From contig NZ_DS990133.1 of assembly GCF_000187895.1 (NCBI RefSeq), forward strand, positions 248,001 to 312,000: a stretch of DNA of 64,000 nt. Reading direction: 5' to 3'. The notes beneath the pieces were generated by a model, which had not been told where the DNA came from, searched no databases, and saw only the letters and a program-made list of their open reading frames with translations. Source of the stretch: Phocaeicola plebeius DSM 17135. GTDB lineage: Bacteria; Bacteroidota; Bacteroidia; Bacteroidales; Bacteroidaceae. This document shows positions 18,169 to 26,574 of this stretch, piece by piece (position 1 is the stretch's first letter; the number at the start of each line of letters is the position of its first letter). Position numbers and translations under genes: made by a program.

Positions 18169-19301
18169 TCCGCTAAATTACTAAAATATTTCGGTTCATA
18201 ACCTTCCAGCAACTCGGGATGGAATATTTTTACCATATCTTTCAACAATACCTCCGGATGAAAAGGTGATTCTTCATAAAAAGGTATCCGATAGGTGTTA
18301 CATCCATAAATCCGACGTTCGCGGAATGCCTTGAAACGCGTATAAAGCGAGTAGTCCTTCTGAAGTTCCTTATAGGTCTTATCTTGTAGCTGATTGTATT
18401 TTATCAACCAGAAATCGGCATGTTCTCCTTTGTCGAAGACGGCTTCAAAAGCCATCGGCACAGAACCACTGTTCGGCAATTCTGCAAAAACATAATCTGC
18501 TCCGGCATCTGCATACAAGCGTCCTGTAGTACTCTGTCCTCCGGCAATATACCATGCAGAGCCATACTTCAAATCACTTAATACCGTAGGACGGGAAGTA
18601 ACCTGCGCTGCCAAATTCTTTACTGTCAGATATTCTTTTTCTATATGCGCAAAAAGTGAATCTCCTCGCTGTTCCTGCCCTACCAGCAATCCGTAAAAAC
18701 GTAACCATTCCGCACGCCCTAACGGAGAGGTTTCCATATAATCCGCACATTCTATCACGGGTACTCCCAGCTTACCTACCCGACCGTATCCCCCGCTGTT
18801 CTCAAACGGAGAAAGCATAATGGCATCCGGACGAAGGTCGATAATTTTCTCAATATCCGGATTCATTCCGTTTCCACAATCTACGATTTCACCGTTCCGG
18901 CATCCGTCCTGTACCTCCGGCATCTTGAAATATTCCAGATTGCAGACTCCCCTGATACTTTTGGCCTGTCCCAATTCTTTCAGCACACTTCCATGCACCA
19001 CAGAATACACCACGGCCCGTTCCAACGGAATCCGTACGACAGTCCCCTCCGGCAAATTTTCCGGAACTGGCTGAGTCTTATCAGTCAACAGATAAGTATG
19101 CAATATTTTCAATGTATCCCATGGGTTACGAATAGAAACCATGGTATAATCAGGAAACTTTACCACAGACAAGTTGGTGGCATACCTCATTTTCAGGGTA
19201 TCTCCTTCCTCCTGAACGGAAGAAGTCTTGCTTCCTCCGCCGCAGGCAGAGAGAAGCAAGACTGTAATTACTATATGGGCAGATAGTAAAATTTGTTTCA
19301 T
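18165..19301 (-). CDS. btuF: Periplasmic B12-binding lipoprotein, BtuF-like
   Basis: 378 residues. The start is the ATG at 19301 rather than a TTG three codons earlier, because the signal peptide begins Met-Lys-Gln and ends in the lipobox L-L-S-A-C. The mature protein has the two-lobed class III substrate-binding layout: D-L-R-P-D-A-I-M-L-S in the first lobe, G-V-P-V-I-E-C-A-D-Y, and a long linking helix with L-R-F-Y-G-L-L-V-G. It should pass cobalamin from the BtuB/BtuG complex to BtuC. It lies 5 bp after the btuG stop. Confidence 0.88.
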   Translation of the reverse strand: MKQILLSAHIVITVLLLSACGGGSKTSSVQEEGDTLKMRYATNLSVVKFPDYTMVSIRNPWDTLKILHTYLLTDKTQPVPENLPEGTVVRIPLERAVVYSVVHGSVLKELGQAKSIRGVCNLEYFKMPEVQDGCRNGEIVDCGNGMNPDIEKIIDLRPDAIMLSPFENSGGYGRVGKLGVPVIECADYMETSPLGRAEWLRFYGLLVGQEQRGDSLFAHIEKEYLTVKNLAAQVTSRPTVLSDLKYGSAWYIAGGQSTTGRLYADAGADYVFAELPNSGSVPMAFEAVFDKGEHADFWLIKYNQLQDKTYKELQKDYSLYTRFKAFRERRIYGCNTYRIPFYEESPFHPEVLLKDMVKIFHPELLEGYEPKYFSNLAE

Positions 19302-19306
19302 AAAAA

Positions 19307-20422
19307 TCAATCGATGAAAGCCATTGTTTTAGGATTCTGACCACCACAATCAAACTTTTCTACAAAGTTTCCGTTACGGTCAAAACGATACATCGTACCA
19401 TTAGCTTCTGAATAGAATGTCACACCTATATAAATATCTCCCTTCTCATCATCCACGCTCATCATATAGACACTTGATGTAGCCAGTTCCGCAGGTGCAT
19501 TTTTCAGGAAAGAGGATGAATTTACCGTAGCTGTCTTAATATTATAAGAGAAGAATGTATTGGTCGTACTTGTTTCAGGCCAATTAGAGTAATCTGTTTC
19601 TGAATTTACAAAATACACCATATCATCTCCTACCGCCATATTAGTAGCAACTCCTAAAGAGGTCTGCTTATTACCATTTTGCGGTTCTATCATCTGAGCA
19701 GAATATCCCTTATCCGCATAATTCCCCCAAGAAATCAGGAAAATCTTTCCATCTTCTTCCAATACCTGATTCGGGTTAAGGTCTACTGTCAAAGTAGTTT
19801 CTAACTGCATATTGGCAGCATTGATCACAAACAAATCTGTCTGATACTGATATCCCGCATCATTCTTCAAATAAGAATTAGCCACGTACAATTTACCATC
19901 GCATTCAGCAATACCTTCCAGATTAGCTCCTCCTTTAAATGTACCAACAACCTTCAAGGTATTTGCATCCAGTTTCGTCACCTGACCACCATATTGCGTC
20001 ATATAAATATATCCGTCATCAGCTGCCAAATAACGAGGATCTCCTTCTGATTCAGGAATTGTATAGCGCTGTTTCTCTACTCCAGCCGTATTCATCCGAA
20101 CCAAATATCTTGAACCTGCAATAATTGCATAAAGGTCATTATTATATTCAATCATGGACTGTCCTGTATCACCTAATTTAGCCTGATTCTGAGTATAAAA
20201 AATATCATTAATAAATTCGGCATCTTTATCCGGTGCATAAAAAGACAATGTTGCATTGTTATATCCCATGGTACCTTCATTCAGAATAAATGCCCGATGA
20301 GTAGGAAGGGTAACCTTAGAACCACTGTCATCAAATAACTCTTCATCTTCGCTACAAGCTACCAGTGACGCTCCTAATGTCACCATGCAGCACAAACTGA
20401 AAAATAATTTTCTAAATTGCAT
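19307..20422 (-). CDS. btuG: Surface beta-propeller lipoprotein, BtuG-like
   Basis: 371 residues. Lipobox L-V-A-C is followed at once by S-E-D-E-E, the acidic stretch known in Bacteroides to send lipoproteins to the cell surface. The mature part is a YncE/DUF5074-type seven-bladed propeller with repeated blade motifs such as G-x-L-Y-V-A-N-S and Y-I-Y-M-T-Q-Y-G-G. In Bacteroides, BtuG binds cobinamides with very high affinity on top of BtuB and is diagnostic of B12 loci. It sits 12 bp after btuB and 5 bp before btuF. The assignment is strong because riboswitch, receptor and ABC genes are all in place. Confidence 0.88.
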   Translation of the reverse strand: MQFRKLFFSLCCMVTLGASLVACSEDEELFDDSGSKVTLPTHRAFILNEGTMGYNNATLSFYAPDKDAEFINDIFYTQNQAKLGDTGQSMIEYNNDLYAIIAGSRYLVRMNTAGVEKQRYTIPESEGDPRYLAADDGYIYMTQYGGQVTKLDANTLKVVGTFKGGANLEGIAECDGKLYVANSYLKNDAGYQYQTDLFVINAANMQLETTLTVDLNPNQVLEEDGKIFLISWGNYADKGYSAQMIEPQNGNKQTSLGVATNMAVGDDMVYFVNSETDYSNWPETSTTNTFFSYNIKTATVNSSSFLKNAPAELATSSVYMMSVDDEKGDIYIGVTFYSEANGTMYRFDRNGNFVEKFDCGGQNPKTMAFID

Positions 20423-20434
20423 AAATATTTAAAT

Positions 20435-22474
20435 TTAAAAATGAATAGCAGCTGTTATTTTCCATGAACGCCCTGGCATCGGATAATACTTTATTACCTC
20501 ATATTGCTCATTCATGAAATTAATTAAATCTGCCTGTAGTCTTAAACGACAGGTCTTAAATGAAAATTGCCGAGAAAGAGTTAGCGTTTGTTCCACATAC
20601 CCTTCAATTTCATTCTCCGGAATATTCTGTGAGAAATAATATCTTTTTCCGACTCCAATCAAACTATATCCTAATTTTATCCATGGCGTTTCCAAGATGA
20701 CAGAACCGTTCCCATTATGTTCTGGCGTATAAGGCAATTGATCCTTATAATTTTTAGCATTCGGGTCAGTCAAATCAACAGCCTTTTGCCATGTATAACT
20801 TCCTGATACATGTGCTTTAAACAATTCACCTAAAGGAATACCCATAGAAAGAGTGATATCAGCTCCCCATATATGAGTTTTCCCATAATTCGCCATTCTC
20901 CATACATAAGTAGAAGGAAAAGCTACAATCTTGTCTGTTACCTGATTGAAATACACATCCCCTGTGAATGTCAAATAGTCCCATACAGAGTTCTTTTTTG
21001 CTCCCCACGTTACGCCAATATTGTATTCCTTTGCTTTTTCCGGACGAAGAGAACGATTTCCTAATCGATAATAATATAAATCATTGAAGGTAGGAGTACG
21101 GAAGGTACTTTTATACATCGCCCGCAAGAAAAAATCCTGCTCACTCAGAGGTCTCCAATTTATAGAAAAAGACGGGGATAATTTCTTTAAATCTTCTGGT
21201 TTATCACCGGTCTCTACATGTTCTTTTACATACGTATTTATTAAAGAAGCATCCATTTGCACACTGCCCAATTGATAGCGGGCATGTAAGGCCGTCAAAG
21301 AAGTTACACGAGTGGGGAACGGACAATCCGGTAAATTACTATCCAATGTATTCACTGCTAAATCTTGAGCCAATGATACGGAAAAGCCCTGAAACGGTCG
21401 ATACAAAACAGCTCCCGAAGCATAATATTCATGCTGGGTATAATGATCTGTGGAAACTCCACCCTCATATTGTGCCCCCTTATCCTGATATTTATTCCAG
21501 GCATAATTGTACTTAGCCAACACCTGCAATGACCATTTCTCAGCTATTTTATCCTGATATTTTGCTTGCACGAAAGCATTCTTATCCCATAGGCGTTCAT
21601 TTGAAACCGGATTATACAAAATTACGGCTCCCGGTAATCCACGTTCAGACTGATAATAATATGCCTTTACATTCAATTTCTTATCTTCCTTAAATTCATG
21701 CATAAGATTCCATTCTGTATGCCAGGAATCCACTTCCGAATTATTTCTCTTCTCCGTTTGGGTATATTTTCCGTTTTTCAGCAAAAAAGGATACTGCCCA
21801 TCCGAACGTAAATAATCTCCGTCGACAGACAGTACCGTCTTTTCACCAAACTGCTGTCCATATCGAAAATAAGGATTGACCAAACCAAAAGAACCTCCTT
21901 TTACCTGAAACAACAGTTGCCATTTTCTATCTTCCAAAAACTCAGGACGAGAAGTCTCAATATTCAAGACTCCTGCCGAAGCATACAATCTGGCAGACTG
22001 AAGCATATCTTCATTCTGACCTACACTTAACGATAAAGATTCTACGTTATCTAAAGAAAAACGCCCTATATCTATCTGTCCAGCCTGACAATTGCTTACG
22101 GCAACTCCATCATAACTAATTGCAGTATGGGCTGCTCCCATATTACGAACGGAAACTGTTTTCAACCCTCCCGTACCTCCATAATCACGTACATCGGTAC
22201 CCGCAAAACGCCTTACCGCATCTGCCATATTCTGAATACCCAAATCTTCCATCATATCTTTCCCCAAACGCTGCACAGGAACATTTGAAGAAATTTTATT
22301 CATTGTTTTCTTCCCGCTCACCGTCACATCTGGAATCTGGTGTACCTTTCCCGTAATACTATCTGAATCTGTTTTTTGTGCACAAAGTGTTCCCACTCCG
22401 GCCCAAATCCACAGACACATAGCTATAAGAAAGCGATACCCGACAATAATAGCCGGTTCATTCAAGTTTTTCAT
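20435..22474 (-). CDS. btuB: TonB-dependent vitamin B12 receptor, BtuB-like
   Basis: 679 residues. Signal peptide to about residue 33, then a TonB-box-like I-P-D-V-T-V-S-G, a plug domain (about 55-170) with D-V-R-D-Y-G-G-T-G-G-L-K-T-V-S-V-R, and a 22-strand barrel ending in A-A-I-H-F. There is no N-terminal carboxypeptidase-like domain, so this is not a SusC-type transporter. It is the first gene behind the cobalamin riboswitch and works with the BtuG lid encoded next. TonB-dependent transport of cobalamin or cobinamides across the outer membrane is the expected role. Confidence 0.92.
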   Translation of the reverse strand: MKNLNEPAIIVGYRFLIAMCLWIWAGVGTLCAQKTDSDSITGKVHQIPDVTVSGKKTMNKISSNVPVQRLGKDMMEDLGIQNMADAVRRFAGTDVRDYGGTGGLKTVSVRNMGAAHTAISYDGVAVSNCQAGQIDIGRFSLDNVESLSLSVGQNEDMLQSARLYASAGVLNIETSRPEFLEDRKWQLLFQVKGGSFGLVNPYFRYGQQFGEKTVLSVDGDYLRSDGQYPFLLKNGKYTQTEKRNNSEVDSWHTEWNLMHEFKEDKKLNVKAYYYQSERGLPGAVILYNPVSNERLWDKNAFVQAKYQDKIAEKWSLQVLAKYNYAWNKYQDKGAQYEGGVSTDHYTQHEYYASGAVLYRPFQGFSVSLAQDLAVNTLDSNLPDCPFPTRVTSLTALHARYQLGSVQMDASLINTYVKEHVETGDKPEDLKKLSPSFSINWRPLSEQDFFLRAMYKSTFRTPTFNDLYYYRLGNRSLRPEKAKEYNIGVTWGAKKNSVWDYLTFTGDVYFNQVTDKIVAFPSTYVWRMANYGKTHIWGADITLSMGIPLGELFKAHVSGSYTWQKAVDLTDPNAKNYKDQLPYTPEHNGNGSVILETPWIKLGYSLIGVGKRYYFSQNIPENEIEGYVEQTLTLSRQFSFKTCRLRLQADLINFMNEQYEVIKYYPMPGRSWKITAAIHF

Positions 22475-22549
22475 TCAAATTTTAATTGTAATTCTACATT
22501 ACGCACGTTCTTGCCATCCTTTCCTCGAGAATGCAAGCATGACTTTGTT

Positions 22550-22733
22550 TTGCAGGTCTTCTGACTTACTCCCGTTTGTCTTGCCTTCCCATCTTTATTT
22601 AAAAGACAGTGGCCTTGCAGAGGGTAGACAAACGTAAATGACTGGAGCTTACAGCAGCGGGACTGTCCGGGACTTTCACCCGATTCCCTTTTCATCCGCG
22701 ATTTCGCTTAACCGGAAATCAATACGGAACAAA
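22550..22733 (-). promoter_or_regulatory. Cobalamin riboswitch upstream of the btu operon
   Basis: Read on the minus strand, the leader carries the conserved core GGGTGAAAGTCCCGGACAG, then TCCCGCTGCTGTAA, later CCACTG, GATGGGAAGGC, and the B12 box AGTCAGAAGACCTGC (plus-strand complement at 22552-22566). These blocks come in the fixed order of the AdoCbl/cobalamin aptamer. It ends about 75 nt before the btuB start codon. Binding of cobalamin would switch the operon off; whether control is at transcription or translation is not clear from the short region after the B12 box. Confidence 0.95.
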
Positions 22734-22739
22734 ACATTG

Positions 22740-22747
22740 CAAATATA
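22740..22747 (-). promoter_or_regulatory. -7 element of the btu operon promoter
   Basis: TATATTTG on the minus strand just before the predicted 5' end of the riboswitch. A GTTG lies 22 bp upstream as a weak -33 partner. Confidence 0.55.
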
Positions 22748-22822
22748 CATTTTTCCTGAAAAACAAATACAACTTTTTAGAAAATATATCTATACAATAA
22801 AACAAGCCTAATGTCGGGATAT

Positions 22823-22857
22823 AAAAAAAGCTGTCTCAAAATGAGACAGCTTTTTTT
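22823..22857 (-). terminator. Terminator of the PurF-like gene
   Basis: Fifteen-base arms AAAAAAAGCTGTCTC / GAGACAGCTTTTTTT with a five-base loop, 19 bp after the PurF-like stop on the minus strand. It insulates the btu promoter and riboswitch from upstream transcription. Confidence 0.9.
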
Positions 22858-22875
22858 ATTATTAAGCAAAATTAA

Positions 22876-24282
22876 TCAGAAACAGCTGGAACCATCGAAG
22901 CAATGTGTACAAACCTTGCACTTCGGCAAGCCAATAGCCTCAATCAAGGTTTCCAGCGTATTGAACTTCAATGAGGTCAATCCGAAACGGGCACGAATAC
23001 GTTCTACCAGTTCCTTGTATTCCGGAGAATCTGTAGTAGCATATTTGTCGAGTTTAGCATTTTCATCACCCTCAATTTCCTTGATGATACGACGGGTTAT
23101 CAACTCCATATCTCCCTTAGAAGATGTAAAGCCAATGAAAGGACATCCGTAAATCAGCGGCGGACAAGCAATACGCATGTGTACCTCTTTTGCTCCGTAA
23201 TCGTAAAGAATGTTCACATTGTCACGAAGTTGAGTACCACGTACGATAGAATCATCGCAGAACAACAGACGCTTGCCTTGCAACATGGCACGGTTAGGAA
23301 TCAATTTCATCTTGGCTACCAGCGAACGCATGCTCTGGTTGCTCGGAGTAAAACTTCTGGGCCAAGTCGGGGTGTACTTGGCTATAGCACGATGATAAGG
23401 AATTCCCTTACCTTCTGCATAACCTAAAGCCATACCTACTCCCGAATCAGGAATACCGCAGGCACAGTCCACTTCAGACTCATCTGTCTGTCCCATCTTG
23501 TATCCGCTCATGAAGCGAACTTCTTCCACGTTCTTACCTTCATAACAAGAAACAGGGAAACCGTAATATACCCACAAGAAAGAGCAGATCTGCATCTTCT
23601 CGTTCGGTTTGCGAAGCTGTTCAAGACCGTCGGCACGCATGCGCAGAATTTCACCCGGTCCTACATATTTGTCAATTTCAAAATCCAGGTTCGGCAAACT
23701 GCTTGACTCGCTGGTGGCAGCGTATGCCCCATCCTTCTTTCCGATGATAATTGGCGTACGTCCCCATTTGTCACGAGCCACAATGATACCATCTTCAGTG
23801 AGAATCAACATAGAGCAGGAACCCTTGATTTTGTTGAATACATTTTCAATGCCATCCACAAAATCCTTTCCTTGTACAATAAGCAATGCTACCAGCTCCG
23901 TAGGGTTGGTTTTTCCCATGCTCATCTCCGAAAAGTGCATATTGTTGCTCAACAACTCCTGCACCAGTTCATCCATGTTATTAATCTTCGCTACCGTCAC
24001 AATGGCAAAACGTCCCAAATGAGAATTAATCATCATCGGTTGAGGATCCGTATCACTGATGACACCGATTCCTGCCTTTCCCTTGAACTTAGGAAGTTCA
24101 CTCTCGAACTTCGTGCGAAAATAAGAACTCTCCAGATTGTGAATCGAACGTATGAAACCCTCGCCTTCGGCGTATGTCGCCATTCCGGCGCGTTTCGTTC
24201 CTAAATGTGAATTATAATCCGTACCGTAAAATAAATCGGTCACGCATTCAGCCTTAGAGACTGTTCCGAAAAAACCACCCAT
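22876..24282 (-). CDS. Amidophosphoribosyltransferase (PurF) paralogue lacking the nucleophile cysteine
   Basis: 468 residues. The N-terminal class II glutaminase-like domain (about 1-230) is followed by a PRTase domain with the PRPP loop L-F-C-D-D-S-I-V-R-G-T near residue 350 and G-I-P-D-S-G-V-G-M-A-L-G-Y. In PurF the mature protein starts with Cys after Met, which hydrolyses glutamine. Here the sequence is Met-Gly-Gly-Phe-Phe-Gly, so no nucleophile exists at position 2. The C-terminal C-K-V-C-T-H-C-F and a few other cysteines may hold a metal cluster. It might use ammonia directly or have another role; a normal purF may lie elsewhere. Single gene with its own promoter-like box and terminator. 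Confidence 0.9.
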   Translation of the reverse strand: MGGFFGTVSKAECVTDLFYGTDYNSHLGTKRAGMATYAEGEGFIRSIHNLESSYFRTKFESELPKFKGKAGIGVISDTDPQPMMINSHLGRFAIVTVAKINNMDELVQELLSNNMHFSEMSMGKTNPTELVALLIVQGKDFVDGIENVFNKIKGSCSMLILTEDGIIVARDKWGRTPIIIGKKDGAYAATSESSSLPNLDFEIDKYVGPGEILRMRADGLEQLRKPNEKMQICSFLWVYYGFPVSCYEGKNVEEVRFMSGYKMGQTDESEVDCACGIPDSGVGMALGYAEGKGIPYHRAIAKYTPTWPRSFTPSNQSMRSLVAKMKLIPNRAMLQGKRLLFCDDSIVRGTQLRDNVNILYDYGAKEVHMRIACPPLIYGCPFIGFTSSKGDMELITRRIIKEIEGDENAKLDKYATTDSPEYKELVERIRARFGLTSLKFNTLETLIEAIGLPKCKVCTHCFDGSSCF

Positions 24283-24321
24283 TCTGTATGTATGTTATTT
24301 AGTTGTTATGATTTTCGGGTG

Positions 24322-24329
24322 CAAAAATA
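24322..24329 (-). promoter_or_regulatory. Candidate -7 element of the PurF-like gene
   Basis: TATTTTTG on the minus strand 39 bp before the start codon matches TAnnTTTG. The -33 region is poor (CAAT at 19 bp). Confidence 0.45.
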
Positions 24330-24516
24330 CAGAAAAAAACGGGAAGTCATTGCCAAGCTTTTTCTATAAACATATTTTTTAATACAATGAGTGAACAATT
24401 TCATCCTTCCGCTTGTTTATACATCATAACTCCTTTACAGAATCCCCCTTTTCCAACAAGGGAAGAAGCCGCACGTAAATCATACAAAGGGCTTAACTAG
24501 ACTTTACATTATGTAC

Positions 24517-24546
24517 AAAAGCCGCCGTACAACACCGGCGGCTTTT
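24517..24546 (+). terminator. Strong hairpin terminator in the purF-tRNA gap
   Basis: Perfect 11-bp stem AAAAGCCGCCG / CGGCGGCTTTT with an eight-base loop, followed on the plus strand by CTTTTT. No convincing gene precedes it on the plus strand between 24283 and 24516; it may be a second stop for the tRNA transcript from the other side. Confidence 0.65.
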
Positions 24547-24571
24547 CTTTTTCCTTATTTATAAACACAAA

Positions 24572-24599
24572 AAAAGTTGAACAGAACTGTCCAACTTTT
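24572..24599 (-). terminator. Terminator of the SRP RNA/tRNA-Thr unit
   Basis: AAAAGTTG / CAACTTTT arms with an inner ACAG/CTGT pairing, followed on the minus strand by a run of seven T. It starts 3 bp after the second tRNA-Thr. Confidence 0.85.
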
Positions 24600-24602
24600 C
24601 TG

Positions 24603-24676
24603 AGCCTCTTGTCGGATTCGAACCAACGACCCCGAGATTACAAATCACGTGCTCTGGCCAACTGAGCTAAAGAGGC
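24603..24676 (-). tRNA. tRNA-Thr (UGU), second copy
   Basis: 74 nt cloverleaf: acceptor GCCTCTT/AAGAGGC, D-arm TAGCTCAGTTGGCCAGAGCA, anticodon loop TTTGTAA giving UGU, T-arm GGTTCGAATCC. It is identical to the copy at 24697-24770. The gene ends in TCA, so a full CCA is not encoded. Confidence 0.95.
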
Positions 24677-24696
24677 GATAATCATGTCTTTTCTTG

Positions 24697-24770
24697 AGCC
24701 TCTTGTCGGATTCGAACCAACGACCCCGAGATTACAAATCACGTGCTCTGGCCAACTGAGCTAAAGAGGC
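24697..24770 (-). tRNA. tRNA-Thr (UGU), first copy
   Basis: Identical in all 74 positions to the downstream copy, 20 bp away. Its 5' end lies only 4 bp after the predicted 3' end of the SRP RNA, so the two are probably cut from one precursor. Confidence 0.95.
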
Positions 24771-24774
24771 GGGT

Positions 24775-24870
24775 GGGTAAGCTTACCATATCGCGCCGCT
24801 ACAACCAACTACCTTTGCTGCGATCAAGCCCTGGAGGATTCGAAGGGAGCTGGCCGTATGGGACTTACCC
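24775..24870 (-). ncRNA. ffs: Signal recognition particle RNA (small bacterial type)
   Basis: About 96 nt. The ends pair as GGGTAAG / CTTACCC, with CCATA / TATGG next. The apical part holds CCAGGGC, a short loop and GCAGCAAAGGTAG, which matches the conserved helix-8 bases of SRP RNA (AGG opposite GCAGCA) that bind Ffh. No open reading frame fits. Exact ends are estimated from the terminal pairing. Confidence 0.78.
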
Positions 24871-24924
24871 GTATTTCAACATGTTCTCGACAGACATCTT
24901 ATCGATGTTTCTCGATTTCGGGTG

Positions 24925-24955
24925 CAAAGGTAGGCATTTTTTTTGAATACGCAAT
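24925..24955 (-). promoter_or_regulatory. Promoter of the SRP RNA/tRNA-Thr unit
   Basis: On the minus strand ATTG (24952-24955), 19 bp, then TACCTTTG (24925-24932). Transcription would begin near 24919, leaving about 50 nt of leader to be trimmed before the SRP RNA. Confidence 0.75.
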
Positions 24956-25038
24956 ACCTTCATGAAAAAAAATATACCAAAATGGTAAAGAATATGATTT
25001 TTCAGTCTTTTTATATACCATAGCTCACTGAAAAAGAC

Positions 25039-25046
25039 TACTTTTG
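25039..25046 (+). promoter_or_regulatory. Candidate -7 element of the DUF4199-apbE operon
   Basis: TACTTTTG fits the Bacteroides -7 consensus and lies 24 bp before the first start codon of the six-gene operon. No clear -33 box. Confidence 0.5.
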
Positions 25047-25070
25047 TAACCATTATCAAACGTAACTATC

Positions 25071-25601
25071 ATGACAACAGAAAGACCGATAACCTTGCAG
25101 GAATACGCCATGCGGTTTGGAACTTACATGGGATTGTTCTGGATTTTCAAATTCATCTTCCTCCCCATAGGCTTTTCCATCCCGTTGCTTCAGCTCCTGT
25201 TTATCCTGATGACCCTCTTTGTACCGGTGTTAGGCTACATTTATGCACGCCGCTACCGCAACCAGTATCATGAAGGTAATTTTTCTTTCACTCAGGCGTT
25301 CAGTTTCTGCTTTCTGATGTATCTTTTTGCTTCTATCCTGACAGCGCTGGCACACTACGTGTATTTCCGCTTCATTGATCAGGGTTACTTGTTGAATACG
25401 TATCTGGACCAACTGGAAACTATAAAGGATTCCGTAACCGGCGACATGAAGATTTCCGTAGAACAACTTATCGGTAGTCTGAATGTGATTTCTTCCCTCA
25501 GTTCTTTGCAACTGACCTTTCAGCTGCTTTCGCAGAATTTCTTCTATGGAATCCTGTTAGCTATTCCTACCGGTCTGGTAGTCATGAAAAAGAAAAACTA
25601 A
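25071..25601 (+). CDS. DUF4199 family membrane protein
   Basis: 176 residues with four hydrophobic segments (about 18-35, 36-56, 82-105 and 148-170), the layout of DUF4199 proteins common in Bacteroidota. The second and third helices are separated by a basic cytoplasmic stretch R-R-Y-R-N-Q-Y, and a periplasmic or cytoplasmic amphipathic region lies between helices 3 and 4. Function is unknown. It heads a six-gene operon and precedes the glycosyltransferase by 19 bp, so a supporting role for that membrane enzyme is possible. Confidence 0.85.
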   Translation: MTTERPITLQEYAMRFGTYMGLFWIFKFIFLPIGFSIPLLQLLFILMTLFVPVLGYIYARRYRNQYHEGNFSFTQAFSFCFLMYLFASILTALAHYVYFRFIDQGYLLNTYLDQLETIKDSVTGDMKISVEQLIGSLNVISSLSSLQLTFQLLSQNFFYGILLAIPTGLVVMKKKN

Positions 25602-25620
25602 TCGCTTTAGCAATATAAAT

Positions 25621-26574
25621 ATGGATATATCTGTAGTCGTACCTCTATATAATGAAGAGGAGTCCTTACCCGAACTGTATGCTTGGATTGAACGCGTAAT
25701 GCATGAGCATCATTTTACTTACGAAGTTATCTTTGTAAATGATGGTAGTACAGACCACTCCTGGCAGGTCATCGAAGAACTTAGCCGGAAGTCAAAAGAA
25801 GTGAAAGGCATCAAGTTCCGCCGTAATTATGGAAAATCACCTGCCTTATTCTGCGGATTCAAGAAAGCAGAGGGAGATGTAATCATCACCATGGATGCTG
25901 ACTTACAGGACAGTCCGGATGAGATTCCGGAACTTTACCGCATGATTACAGAAGACGGTTATGACTTGGTTTCCGGATGGAAGCAGAAACGCTATGACCC
26001 GCTGTCGAAAACAATCCCGACCAAACTATTCAATGCTACCGCACGTGCGGTTTCGGGAATACATAATCTGCACGACTTCAACTGCGGACTGAAAGCCTAT
26101 CGTCGGGACGTAGTGAAAAACATTGAAGTATATGGCGAAATGCACCGCTATATTCCTTACTTGGCTAAAAATGCCGGCTTCAACCGTATCGGAGAAAAGA
26201 TTGTACATCATCAGGCACGCAAATATGGAAAGACCAAGTTCGGACTGAACCGTTTCGTCAACGGCTACCTGGATTTGCTTACCTTGTGGTTCTTGTCTAC
26301 CTTCGGCGTGAAACCGATGCACATCTTCGGCTTCTTAGGCTCCATCATGTTCATCCTGGGATTTATCGCTGTCATTGTGGTAGGTGCTACCAAGCTCTAT
26401 GACATGTATTGCGGCAATCCATATCGCCTGGTAACCGAAAGTCCCTATTTCTACCTGGCACTGACCACCATGATATTAGGAACCCAGCTTTTCCTGGCCG
26501 GATTTATCGGAGAACTGATAGCACGCAATTCTCCTGAAAGAAACAACTATCAAATCGAGAAAGAAATTGAATAA
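25621..26574 (+). CDS. Family 2 glycosyltransferase of the polyisoprenyl-phosphate (GtrB/DPM1-like) type
   Basis: 317 residues. The GT-A domain (about 1-225) has V-V-P-L-Y-N-E-E-E-S-L-P, V-N-D-G-S-T-D-H-S and the metal-binding D-A-D-L-Q-D-S-P. Two C-terminal membrane helices (about 235-260 and 275-300) follow, as in enzymes that move a sugar from a nucleotide onto undecaprenyl phosphate at the cytoplasmic face. The donor cannot be read from sequence. Its stop shares one base with the start of the DUF6452 gene. Confidence 0.93.
   Translation: MDISVVVPLYNEEESLPELYAWIERVMHEHHFTYEVIFVNDGSTDHSWQVIEELSRKSKEVKGIKFRRNYGKSPALFCGFKKAEGDVIITMDADLQDSPDEIPELYRMITEDGYDLVSGWKQKRYDPLSKTIPTKLFNATARAVSGIHNLHDFNCGLKAYRRDVVKNIEVYGEMHRYIPYLAKNAGFNRIGEKIVHHQARKYGKTKFGLNRFVNGYLDLLTLWFLSTFGVKPMHIFGFLGSIMFILGFIAVIVVGATKLYDMYCGNPYRLVTESPYFYLALTTMILGTQLFLAGFIGELIARNSPERNNYQIEKEIE

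Noticed and set aside
24387-24500. 37-codon frame with a strong hairpin 17 bp behind it
   Set aside because: No ribosome site or promoter was seen; the peptide has no signal or motif. The hairpin is reported on its own.
24961-25038. Operator-like inverted repeat TACCAAAATGGTA before the DUF4199 gene
   Set aside because: Only 5-bp arms in AT-rich DNA; expected by chance.
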